In this document: one piece after another, positions 9,090 to 17,482 of the stretch | How positions within the stretch are numbered: position 1 is the first letter of the stretch | How the letters are laid out: every line of letters starts with the position of its first letter | Origin: Haematococcus lacustris | Lineage: Eukaryota; Chlorophyta; Chlorophyceae; Chlamydomonadales; Haematococcaceae | Length of the DNA stretch: 64,000 nucleotides | Direction of reading: 5' to 3' | Assembly (NCBI GenBank): GCA_030144725.1 | Contig: JASKMD010000003.1 | Span: forward strand, 14,218,496 to 14,282,495 | The notes under the pieces: generated by a model | What the model saw: the letters and a program-made list of their open reading frames with translations, nothing else | Databases searched by the model: none | Told to the model about the DNA's origin: nothing | Translations under genes and position numbers: made by a program

Positions 9090-9715
9090 GCCCGTGTCCT
9101 AGGACCCTGCGCCGGGTCCTAGCGTCACCATGGTCGTAGGACCCTGCGCAGGGTCCTAGCGACCCTGCGCAGGGTCCTGCTGACCCTATGAGTCAAGAGT
9201 TTTTCAGGTATACTTCCGACCCTGTGTGCCAGGACCCTGTTAGGCTTCCTGCAGACCCTGTGCCAGGTGTTGTCGACCCTTTTTGGCATCCTTGCGACTC
9301 TGTGTGCCAGGACCCTGCGCAGGGTCCTACGACCATGGTGACGCTAGGACCCGGTGCAGGGTCCTACTGACTTTGTGCAGGGTCCTGGAAACCCTGTGCA
9401 GGGTCCTGCTGACCTTGTGTGCCAGGACCCTGCGCAGGGTCCTACGACCATGGTGACCCTAGGACCCTGCGCAGGGTCCTACTGACCCTGTGCAGGGTCC
9501 TGGAAACCCTGTGCAGGGTCCTGCTGACCCTGTGTGCCAGGACCCTGCACAGGGTCCTACGACCATGGTGACCCTAGGACCCTGCGCAGGGTCCTACTGA
9601 CCCTGTGCAGGGTCCTGCTGACCCTGTGTGCCAGGACCCTGTGCAGGGTCCTACCGACCCTGTGTGGGGCCATGGCGACCCTGTGAGGCATCTTACGCAC
9701 CCTGTGTGCTAGGAC
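9090..9715. repeat. Palindrome array, left part 1
   Basis: Repeated copies of the perfect palindrome AGGACCCTGCGCAGGGTCCT and of one-base variants (CTGTGCAGGG, CTGCACAGGG), separated by short spacers. They are arranged in a higher-order unit of about 117 bp that also contains the palindrome-centred motif GACCATGGTG. Exact 20-mers begin for example at 9138. Each copy could form a 10-bp hairpin. Not a CRISPR: spacers are repeated and not unique. Confidence 0.9.
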
Positions 9716-9889
9716 CTATTATTGTCGTACCTGCATGTTGATGGGGAAGGTCCAAGCGTCTGTCGGCTGGAGGAACAGCTCTGTGGCAGCCTGCATACAC
9801 ACACCGTTGGGAAATGCAATGTATCTGTTGGATTGGGTCATCATGTTCTTTAGGATTCTTAGTGCTGATGAACATGACTAAGTGCTTTA
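9716..9889 (-). other. Possible orphan exon between palindrome arrays
   Basis: On the minus strand one frame reads ALRILKNMMTQSNRYIAFPN and onward for about 45 residues. It begins after a CAG acceptor and ends at a CAG/GTACGA donor near 9733. The composition looks protein-like and unlike the surrounding palindromes, but I recognise no family and see no partner exons. Confidence 0.25.
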
Positions 9890-10135
9890 GACCCTGTGCA
9901 GGGTCCTGGTGACCCTGTGCCGGGTCCTAGTGACCCTGCACAGGGTTTGAGTGACCCTGCGCAGGGTCCTGGTGACCCTGCGCAGGGTCCTAGTGCACAG
10001 GCCTTTTGCAGGGTCCTGTTGCCCATTTGCAGGGTCCTGGTGACCCTGTGCAGGGTCCTAGTGACCCTGCGCAGGGTCCTGGTGCATAGGCCTTTTGCAG
10101 GGTCCTAGTGACCCTTTGTAGGGTCCTACAGGGCT
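9890..10135. repeat. Palindrome array, left part 2
   Basis: Ten or so further copies of the GACCCTGCGCAGGGTCC palindrome type, in the same spacer orientation as 9090-9715 (GGTCCTGGTGACCCTG). Some are half sites of the form TTTTGCAGGGTCCT. Confidence 0.85.
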
Positions 10136-11559
10136 GACTGGCAGAGGTCGGTGGCATCTGGATGAAAGCCATAATGAAAATTTCAAAATAATCCTCGCAA
10201 CATGGCATGCAACCTCGCAGCCTTCTTGTCACCCAGCCAACTTGCAACGTCCCTGCTCTACAACACGCCTAGCACAAACGCGATGTACGTGCTCTACATT
10301 GCGACATCTCGTACTGCCAAGTCGATGAACAACGCCTAAGGTGCGTCTCTAGCTAGTAGCGACTTCCTATTGCAATGAGTCAGCTCCACGCATTCAGGGC
10401 CTCGTAACTCAGCTCGCAGCCAGGCCCGAAACTATGCTCGCTTCCAGTCACGCAGCAGTGCAGCCCCAGCCACTTCCCCTACCATGAGGCAGCCAACCCG
10501 GATGCTAGGCGTACAACCATCTACGTCGCTAGCTCAGCCACGCAGTCCAGCTACTTCACCAGCATCGCAGTCATCCACACAACCTCGCAATCTCGATATG
10601 TTACAGCCACTCAGCAACGCAAAAACTCGTAACTCAGCCTGATGAACAACGCAAAAAGCCAACGTAGCAAGCCTAGCCACGCATCGACACACAACGACCG
10701 AGCCTCGCCGTCAGCCATGCAAACATCCATGCGAAGTTGTCAAGGTGAGTGGCTATCCCTCTGCAAGTATGTGGCACCGCTTAACATCTGGCATGCCTTT
10801 TGTGCTGCTGCAGGATTAATGGTTTGACCCTTCCCCTTTGCCACCACCACCTCCCAGGCCGTCGTCGCACCTTGCCCCACTCCCTATCCTACCTTGCAGC
10901 CTGGAGCAACCTCCTCCTTCCCTCCCTCCTTCCCTCCCTCCTTCCCTCCCTCCCTCACGCTCTTTCTCACGCCCTCCCTCACGCCCTCCCCCCCTCTACA
11001 TGTCTCTATAGGTGGCTACAGGTCCCCTTACCTTCCTGACCTACCATTCCCCTTCCCTTCCCACTCGCCCTTGACCTCACCCTCACCCTCACCCTCACCT
11101 TGGCAGGTGAGTAAGCATGCATGTTGTGGTTCGTATTGCCTTGCATTTGGGAGCCTATGCTGGGTTGCATCAGAGAAGCCACCAGCAAGGATACGACAAG
11201 GTTTGAGCGCTTGTACACCTCTTCGCAACACACAACGAGCTTGGAGCGGAAGCCAGGACTTCCGGTGGGTGCACATGCTCTGGTGGTGTCAGCCTACCCA
11301 ACCCAGTTCTGGTCATGCATGTCCTTATTCATCTGCTTGCTGGCTTATGTTTGCTTGCAGTTGTTGACAGCTTGAGTATGACAAGTGTAGCAAGGCTTGG
11401 TGATTGCAAGCAAGGTGGTAGCGGCGTGACATGGAGGGGGGCATTGAGCATAGCTGTAAGTGGCCAGTCCCTGCACATGAGTTGTCACCAATGCCAAGCC
11501 TAACTGCAAGGATGCCTCTTGCTGCCGCAGGTCTGATGGTCACACTGCTGCCCCTTGCC
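10136..11559. other. Unclassified interior segment between inverted palindrome arrays
   Basis: No ORF with recognisable protein character. It includes a stretch with many CTCGCA/CGCAG words (10190-10640), a TTCCCTCC microsatellite (about 10915-10960) and (CACCCT)n near 11080-11100. Short open frames here are rich in Pro/Ser or Gly/Glu because of the low-complexity DNA. Confidence 0.5.
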
Positions 11560-11690
11560 CCCTTCTCCCTTCCCCCTTCCCTGCCCAATCCCACCACCAC
11601 CACACCCGAGTCTGCCACCTACCTCCCCTCCTCCCCTCCTCCCCTCCTCCCCTCCTCCCCTCCTCCCCTCCCCTCTCCTCTCCCCCACCC
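11560..11690. repeat. Pyrimidine tract (CCTCCCCTCCT)n
   Basis: A C/T-only microsatellite-like tract, mostly repeats of CCCTCCT, upstream of the 14-bp minisatellite. Confidence 0.8.
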
Positions 11691-11724
11691 CATGGCACCC
11701 AGCAGCCCTTGGCGTAGCAGCATG

Positions 11725-11870
11725 GAGTGGGCAGCCTGGAGCGGGCAGCCCGGAGTGGGCAGTCTGGAGCGGGCAGCCTGGAGCGGGCAGCCTAGAGCGG
11801 GCAGCCTGGAGCGGGCAGCCTGGAGCGGGCAGCCTGGAGCGGGCAGCCTGGAGCGGGCAGCCTGGAGCCA
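11725..11870. repeat. 14-bp minisatellite GGAGCGGGCAGCCT
   Basis: About ten tandem copies of GGAGCGGGCAGCCT, with a few single-base variants in the first units. It is followed by CCTAGCCCAG repeats. Noncoding as far as can be seen. Confidence 0.9.
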
Positions 11871-11889
11871 AGCCTAGCCCAGCCTAGCC

Positions 11890-12310
11890 TAGATCAGCCT
11901 GATTTGGTGCCATGGGGCATAGGCAGCAAGGCAAAGTGCTTAGCAGTCCCGTGATGAGGTGTTAGCCCGTAGCAAGTGCATCCAATCCTTGTGGTTGTGC
12001 ACATGGCATAGGTTGTGAGTAAGGCATGAGTCGTTGTGTTGTTGTTGTTGTTGCAGTGGCATGAGTCGTTGTGTTGTGTTGTGGTGTTGTGTGGTGTTAC
12101 CATCTTGCATCAATGCATGTGCTCAGCATCAGCAATGCAAGCCGTTTGTAGTGGTGTTGCATACGTTGTAAGGTTGTACCATAAAACATGACATGGCAGG
12201 TTTGCGCGTGCAAGGTGAATGTCATGATGGCTTAGATGACATGCACGTGAGCAACAAGAGGGAGAGTGCATGAGGGGTCATGTTGTAGTAGCAAGTACAA
12301 GAATCATGCC
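11890..12310. other. Gene-free stretch with GTTGT microsatellite
   Basis: Contains a degenerate (GTTGT)n tract at about 12030-12100. Nothing else is recognised. Confidence 0.5.
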
Positions 12311-12311
12311 T

Positions 12312-12680
12312 TGTAGACCCTGTAGACTGGTCAGCAAGACCCTTTAAAATGATCAGCAGGACCCTGTAAAAACTGCCATCAGAACCCCGCACAGGGTCGC
12401 CAGGACCCTGCGCCGGGTCACCAGGACCCTGCGCAGGGTCACTAGGACCCTGCAAATGGTCAGCAGGACCCTGTAAAAACTGCCACCAGAACCCTGCACA
12501 GGGTCGGCAGGACCCTGCGCCGGGTTGCAGGACCATGCAAATGGTCGGCAGGACCCTGCAAATGAGGTCAGTAGGACCCTGCGCAGGGTCGCTAGGACCC
12601 TGCAAATGGTCGTCAGGACCCTGCAAATGGCCGATGCGCTAGGACCCTGCGCAGGGTCGGCAGGACCCTGCGCAGGGTTT
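12312..12680. repeat. Palindrome array, right part (inverted spacer orientation)
   Basis: Copies of CAGGACCCTGCGCAGGGTC with spacers that are the reverse complement of those in the left arrays. Full palindromes are mixed with half sites of the form CAGGACCCTGCAAATGGTC. Together with the left arrays they bracket 10136-12311 like long, imperfect inverted repeats. Confidence 0.85.
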
Positions 12681-12830
12681 TTTCGGATTTCAAATGGTTA
12701 TAACATCGCACGAACTTTGATTTTTTCAATGACAACAACGGCGTTGAGTCGGCCTTTCCTGGGGCTATCTGCGGTATGCCTCCCGGGAGAAATGGTCCTG
12801 GTGACTTCCGGCCTTAATCGGCGCGAGTGC

Positions 12831-13556
12831 GTCACAGCCGCCAACACAGCTTCTGGAGTTGCCCCATCGCCATTACCATTAGACAACAGCTCTCCCTCAG
12901 CCTCGGCACCCAAGTTCACCAATCCTCCCTCTGGTGCCTCATCCCCCCCTCCCCTACCTTCCCTCCTTCCCTCTGGAGCCTGGTTTGCATGGCCGCCCTT
13001 GATGCGATGGACTTTGGCCGTCGCCGTCTCTGGGCTCTCACCCATCACCCCACCACTCAAGCGACCGCTCCTACCACCCTTTCCCCCATTTCTGCAGCCA
13101 GCCAGCTTGCTATCTCTACCTTTTGGCTTCACCTACAAGACTTCACCCTAGCCCATCCCAACCCTCCTGGCTGGAACCTCCCCCATCCCCATCCCTTCAT
13201 CTCTACTCAAGACGGATCCCTTAGTGTCACTTTCCCGGTTACTCCTCCTAGCCCCGCTGACTCTTAACGTGTTTCACTCCCCTCTCCTTTCTAGCCCTCC
13301 TAACTTTTGCGTCCTTACTAGCCCTCCACCCTTTTGCGCCCCTTGCTCCTCCGCTTCTCTGACTTCTCCGCTTCTCGAGGTCACTCACCCGCTCCCTTTA
13401 GCTCCCTTCCCCTTCCTTCTCTGAGTTCTTTCTCTCCTAGGTAGTCCCCCTTCTCTTTCCTTTTTTCTCTGTTCTCTCCTAAGTCTTTTACCTTTGGAGG
13501 TTGGCTTGTATCCACCCGAGCCCTACCTCCTTAGTGTAACAACTACTACTACTACA
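12831..13556 (+). mobile_element. LINE family B, 5'-truncated copy with the empty Ty3 site
   Basis: Matches 299-470 joined to 6795-7346, with about half a dozen differences over about 725 bp. The reading frame from 12827 (FWSCPIAITIRQQ..., MDFGRRRLWAL...) is intact to the stop at about 13267, then a 3' UTR ends in (ACT)n. At 12996-13001 it shows CCCTT followed directly by GATGCG, the pre-insertion state of the Ty3 site at 466/6790. Confidence 0.75.
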
Positions 13557-13775
13557 CTGTAATCATCTCGGCACATTATTTGATGCACTGAGATCAAAGT
13601 TATAAGCTTCAAGTCCTAGGGTCAGTTCCCTGTCAGTTGGGGGCGCCCGACTTGCTGTACCTGGCTGCCGCCGCCACTTGCTCCGCCAGTGCCAGAGTCC
13701 CCTAGCAAGCAACTACTCCCTCAACTTCCTATTCTTAGTCACATTCGGAGAAAGAGGGCAGAGGGGCGGAGACAG

Positions 13776-14003
13776 CCACAGCAGCCCCGACTGGCTGTGG
13801 GTGGTGCACGGTGGGAAGGGTGGGGCGGGCCTCAAGCAGCAGCCGTGGCTGGGGCCGTGAGCAAAGGCTGGGGCAGCTCATCACCCCCTGCTACACTGGA
13901 CCTAACCAGCAACGGGCAGCAGCAGCAGCAGCAGCAGCAGCGGCAGCGGCAGCGGCAGCGGCAGCACCACCAGCGGCAGCACCACCAGCAGCAGCACCAG
14001 CAG

Positions 14004-14086
<83 letters not shown>

Positions 14087-14339
14087 CCACCACCACCAGC
14101 AGCACCACCACCACCAGCAGCACCACCAGCAGCAGCAGCAGCAGCAGCACCACCACCACCAGCAGGAGGGGTGGGCCCTGCACCGGCAGCAAGCAGTGCC
14201 TGCAGCCAGCCCCGCCTTGTGGCCAGCAGTGCAAGGCAGGCGACTGACCAGCCTGGTTGGCCCGGCCAGCAAGCCAGGTCAGCAGCAGGCAGCACGCGCC
14301 AGTCAGCTCCGCATGGAACCTGCATTGTCTCATGCATGA
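13776..14339 (+). pseudogene. CAG-rich segment homologous to part of the minus-strand giant gene
   Basis: The reading frame 13689-14339 encodes QPQQPRLAVGGARWEGW, a long poly-Gln/His tract from (CAG)n (13918-14163), and QEGWALHRQQAVPAASP. The same words occur in the last exon of the gene at 27985-40201 (about 29270-29640, minus strand), with a much shorter Gln tract. It looks like a copied gene fragment or a dispersed repeat that both loci share. I see no promoter or splice structure, so I do not call it an active gene. Confidence 0.5.
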
Positions 14340-14428
14340 ATGCGGTTCGAGGTGACTGATGATGGTGTTGCGAAAGCGCCCAATGCTGCTCGCCTAGATA
14401 GCCCTCATGCGGGATCCCTCGCTCGCGG

Positions 14429-16754
14429 ATGGTAGTGTCGTTCTACGAGCAACTGGGCGTGCCGGAAAGCGCGGACCTCGAGCAAGTTAGGGCAGCGTTT
14501 TGCGCAGCTGCACTGCGCCTCCACCCAGACAAATCGTATGGAGCGGCCGCAGACGAGTTTGTGAGCTTGAACAAAGCTTGGCAAGTGGGTGTTGGCACAG
14601 GTTTAGGGCACTACTGCATGCCAGCTGACCTGCCTACTGTGTTGCAAAGCTTTAGCCCATACACATGCTTTTGTATGGCATGTGGCATTGCCTTGTACCC
14701 GCTTTCTCCATGGCCTGCCCTGCTGATGTGCACACTGGTGCTGGCGATGCTCAGGTCCTGCGGGACCCTCACCTGCGCAAAATCCATGACCAGCAGCTGG
14801 CACTGCATCGCATGCACGAGCCAGCTGTGTTTCAGGATGAGGTGACGCTGGATGACATGGAGCTGACAGCTGTGGAAGGTGGGCTGGCTGCCTTCCTCGA
14901 CCTCACAGAGGGTTTTAGGGGCACTTTAGACTCTAAAAAACTGTAATAGGTAAAGAAGAGGGTACAGAGGGTGTCAGCGACGGGGTTCTTTTACAATCAG
15001 GGGCTGCATTATCTGTGATTCAGACTTCATGTCCGGACCATTACATGATTACCTGACCCCACCCCCTTTAACAGGTGGGGCCACAGACGTAAGCATGAGA
15101 CACATGCTCTTATGCATCGCTTAGTGCACACACCAGTATGCTACAGGCTGCTGCGTTTGGGCCTTGGGTGGGCGGTCTTGCAGCTTTTTGAAGCTCACTG
15201 CTGGGTACTCCTTGCCCAGGGCAGGAGCCGCTGCTCGGTCTATCCACCAGCACAGCTCCACTGGGCGCTGTTGGGCCCCCCTTGCTCGCTGGAGATTCAG
15301 GGCTGCGTCACAGTCCCTGTCCACCCATTTGCCAAGGTCCCCAGGGGTGGTCTGGTCCAGCCTGGGGCACCACGTGAGGACCCGCACCAGCGCCTTAAAC
15401 CGCTGGCTCCAGGCTGACCGCAACAGGCAGTCCTGCGCCTGACCTGTTGGAGGCTTCCAGCCCTCAGGTTGGCTTGCTTCTGTCCAGCTCCTCCTCACAG
15501 GGTTGGGGGCTGTGCATAGCTGAGCTGACCTGGCTGGTGCGGAACTCATCCACCGTCGCCACCTTGCCTGGCAGCCTGTCTGGTGGCTTGCTGCTGGTGG
15601 GCCTTTCCACCATCTTGCGGCAGGCCTGCAGCACGGCCTTGGTCCCCCACCCACCCAGCGTGCCAGTGCCAGCATCGCCAAAGAGCACCACCAGCTGCTT
15701 GCGTGTACTCCACCACCGCTGAGACATGATGGCTGCCTCATGACATGATGGCGGCAAAGCACACAAGGCACACAATGCGCCTAGCATCCTGGGAAGCACC
15801 CAGCAGGTCACACGGGGGTCAGTCATCAGTCTCTGACCCTGCCCCTTCTCCCTACCATTGGCACTCCCACCTTTTGTGAGGAGCATTCCATGACCTTCCC
15901 CTGTGCGCCGTACAGCCTGACCCTCCGCTCTACCCACTTGGGGTGCAGGTACTCCCCCCACACTGCGTCCCAGGTGGCCGGGCGGACGGTCACTTGCCGC
16001 TGGCAGGCCACCAGGGAGGTGCCTGCTGGGGTGGCTGCCACCAGGTGCTGCAGCTCGAGCTTGACGTTGTCATTCCACCGCTTAGACTTGCGGCGAGCCT
16101 AGGTCAAGCCACTGTCATGCTGCACCAAGCTCCAACCCATTGTGTCACCTACACCAAGCAGCCCTTGCTTTCCTACACTAACAATCACCATTGCTCAGCA
16201 CCTTGCCCCTCACTGTCACTGCGCAGCTGCCGGTCAGCTTGCTCCTGTTGAAGCTGCCTAGTCTGCCACCCTCAGCACCCCCAAGGCTCGCAAGCTCTCT
16301 AGACTGTAAAAAATGTCTGCGCCCTGCTCGCCCAACAGAGGGTTGGCCGTGACACTTCATTGTACCATTGGCTGTGGCGGTTGCGCTGGTCACAGGGCCG
16401 GGCAGTGCAACAGGAGGGCATGTGGCAGCCGCACCTGCACACCTGTGTATACTCGGTTGCCCCTCTTACTGCCCCGCCCTCTACAGTAGCAGGCATCCAT
16501 AGCTTGCATCATGTGTTGGCACGCTGGCTGCAGGGTGTGACATGCTTGCTGCAGGGTGTGACATGCTGGCTGCAGGGTGTGACATGCTGGCTGCAGGGTG
16601 TGACGTGTACGCCCACCAGTGCAGGTGCGGGGACCATTACACGGTGGCAGCCAGTGAGCTCCTCGCCTGGCAGGCGCAGGCTGTGCTACCCTGTGCAAGC
16701 TGCTCCAACCATCTGTTGGTGATCCTCCCGGTGGCCAAAGCAGAGCATCAATAG
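14429..16754 (+). CDS. DPH4: DPH4/DNAJC24-like diphthamide biosynthesis J-protein (3 exons)
   Basis: A J-domain co-chaperone with a CSL zinc finger. In other eukaryotes this family supplies iron and electrons to the DPH1-DPH2 step of diphthamide synthesis on elongation factor 2 in the cytosol. Exons 14429-14584, 14755-14878 and 16597-16754 join in frame to 145 residues, close to the human protein. The J domain covers about residues 4-65 with HPDK at 32-35. The zinc finger has CRCG (Cys102, Cys104) and CASC (Cys126, Cys129), with DEVTLDDMEL before it. All introns are GT-AG. The 1.7-kb second intron contains an antisense Fanzor-like relic, and its 3' end has a 21-bp tandem repeat that multiplies the acceptor. 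The identification rests on the split but complete J plus CSL architecture. Confidence 0.85.
15118..16101 (-). pseudogene. Fanzor/TnpB-like relic A inside DPH4 intron 2
   Basis: Minus-strand remnant readable in three overlapping frames. From its N-terminal side it gives RRKSKRWNDNVKLELQHLV, VWGEYLHPKWVERRVRLYG, then VVLFGDAGTGTLGGWGTKAV, VATVDEFRTSQVSSA and PCEEELDRSKPT. After a frameshift near 15464-15480 it reads EGWKPPTGQ, RLLRSAW-like sequence, and a C-terminal GKWVDRDCDAALNLQR. The order Glu-Phe-Arg-Thr-Ser followed by Asp-Arg-Asp-x-x-Ala-Ala-x-Asn resembles the RuvC-II and RuvC-III segments of Fanzor/TnpB nucleases, including the shifted glutamate reported for Fanzors. The first CxxC of the zinc ribbon is not preserved (TSQVSSA). 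Frameshifts make it non-functional. The family call is inference from motifs. Confidence 0.6.
16502..16606. repeat. 21-bp tandem repeat at the DPH4 intron 2 acceptor
   Basis: Four copies of the unit GCTGGCTGCAGGGTGTGACAT, the last running into exon 3. Each copy carries a CTGCAG acceptor-like site. Copies lie 21 bp apart, so use of an upstream acceptor would add seven residues per unit without changing frame. Confidence 0.8.
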
Positions 16755-16982
16755 CTGCACACAACCACAGGGAACCGCAGGCTTTGGCATGCGGTGATTT
16801 GTGTGGCGGGTTTTGCATGTGGCAGTGTTTGCATTCTCCGTCAGCCTGCATGCATGGAGCCTGGCTTGGGACGTTGTGTGGCTGACATAGGTCAGGGTAT
16901 CGAGTCACTCCATAAAAAAGGTTGGCGTTCATGTGTGAAGGCATGTGTCAAGTGTCATGTGAAGGTGTAGAGGTGGAATGTC

Positions 16983-17482
16983 NNNNNNNNNNNNNNNNNN
17001 NNNNNNNNNNNNNNNNNNNNNNNNNNNNNNNNNNNNNNNNNNNNNNNNNNNNNNNNNNNNNNNNNNNNNNNNNNNNNNNNNNNNNNNNNNNNNNNNNNNN
17101 NNNNNNNNNNNNNNNNNNNNNNNNNNNNNNNNNNNNNNNNNNNNNNNNNNNNNNNNNNNNNNNNNNNNNNNNNNNNNNNNNNNNNNNNNNNNNNNNNNNN
17201 NNNNNNNNNNNNNNNNNNNNNNNNNNNNNNNNNNNNNNNNNNNNNNNNNNNNNNNNNNNNNNNNNNNNNNNNNNNNNNNNNNNNNNNNNNNNNNNNNNNN
17301 NNNNNNNNNNNNNNNNNNNNNNNNNNNNNNNNNNNNNNNNNNNNNNNNNNNNNNNNNNNNNNNNNNNNNNNNNNNNNNNNNNNNNNNNNNNNNNNNNNNN
17401 NNNNNNNNNNNNNNNNNNNNNNNNNNNNNNNNNNNNNNNNNNNNNNNNNNNNNNNNNNNNNNNNNNNNNNNNNNNNNNNNNN
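16983..17482. other. Assembly gap, 500 N
   Basis: Exactly 500 undetermined bases, a common placeholder length. The flanks on both sides belong to the same 7,834-bp sequence. Confidence 0.99.

Larger units (their letters stand above)
9149..16982. repeat. Large perfect repeat, copy 1 (7,834 bp)
   Basis: Appears identical, position for position, to 17483-25316 at a constant offset of 8,334. Copy 1 stops at the first N of a gap that is exactly 500 N long and copy 2 starts at the last N. This geometry is expected when two contigs end in the same sequence and a scaffolder inserts a placeholder gap. A true tandem duplication is possible but less likely. Confidence 0.9.

Noticed and set aside
9090..9715. 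CRISPR-like array
   Set aside because: The repeats are palindromes with variable, themselves repeated spacers; there are no unique spacers and no cas genes, and the context is eukaryotic.
10894..11367. Plus-strand ORF of 157 codons in the unclassified segment
   Set aside because: Its start is a TTCCCTCC microsatellite translated as Phe/Pro/Ser and the rest has no protein-like pattern; no splice or homology support.
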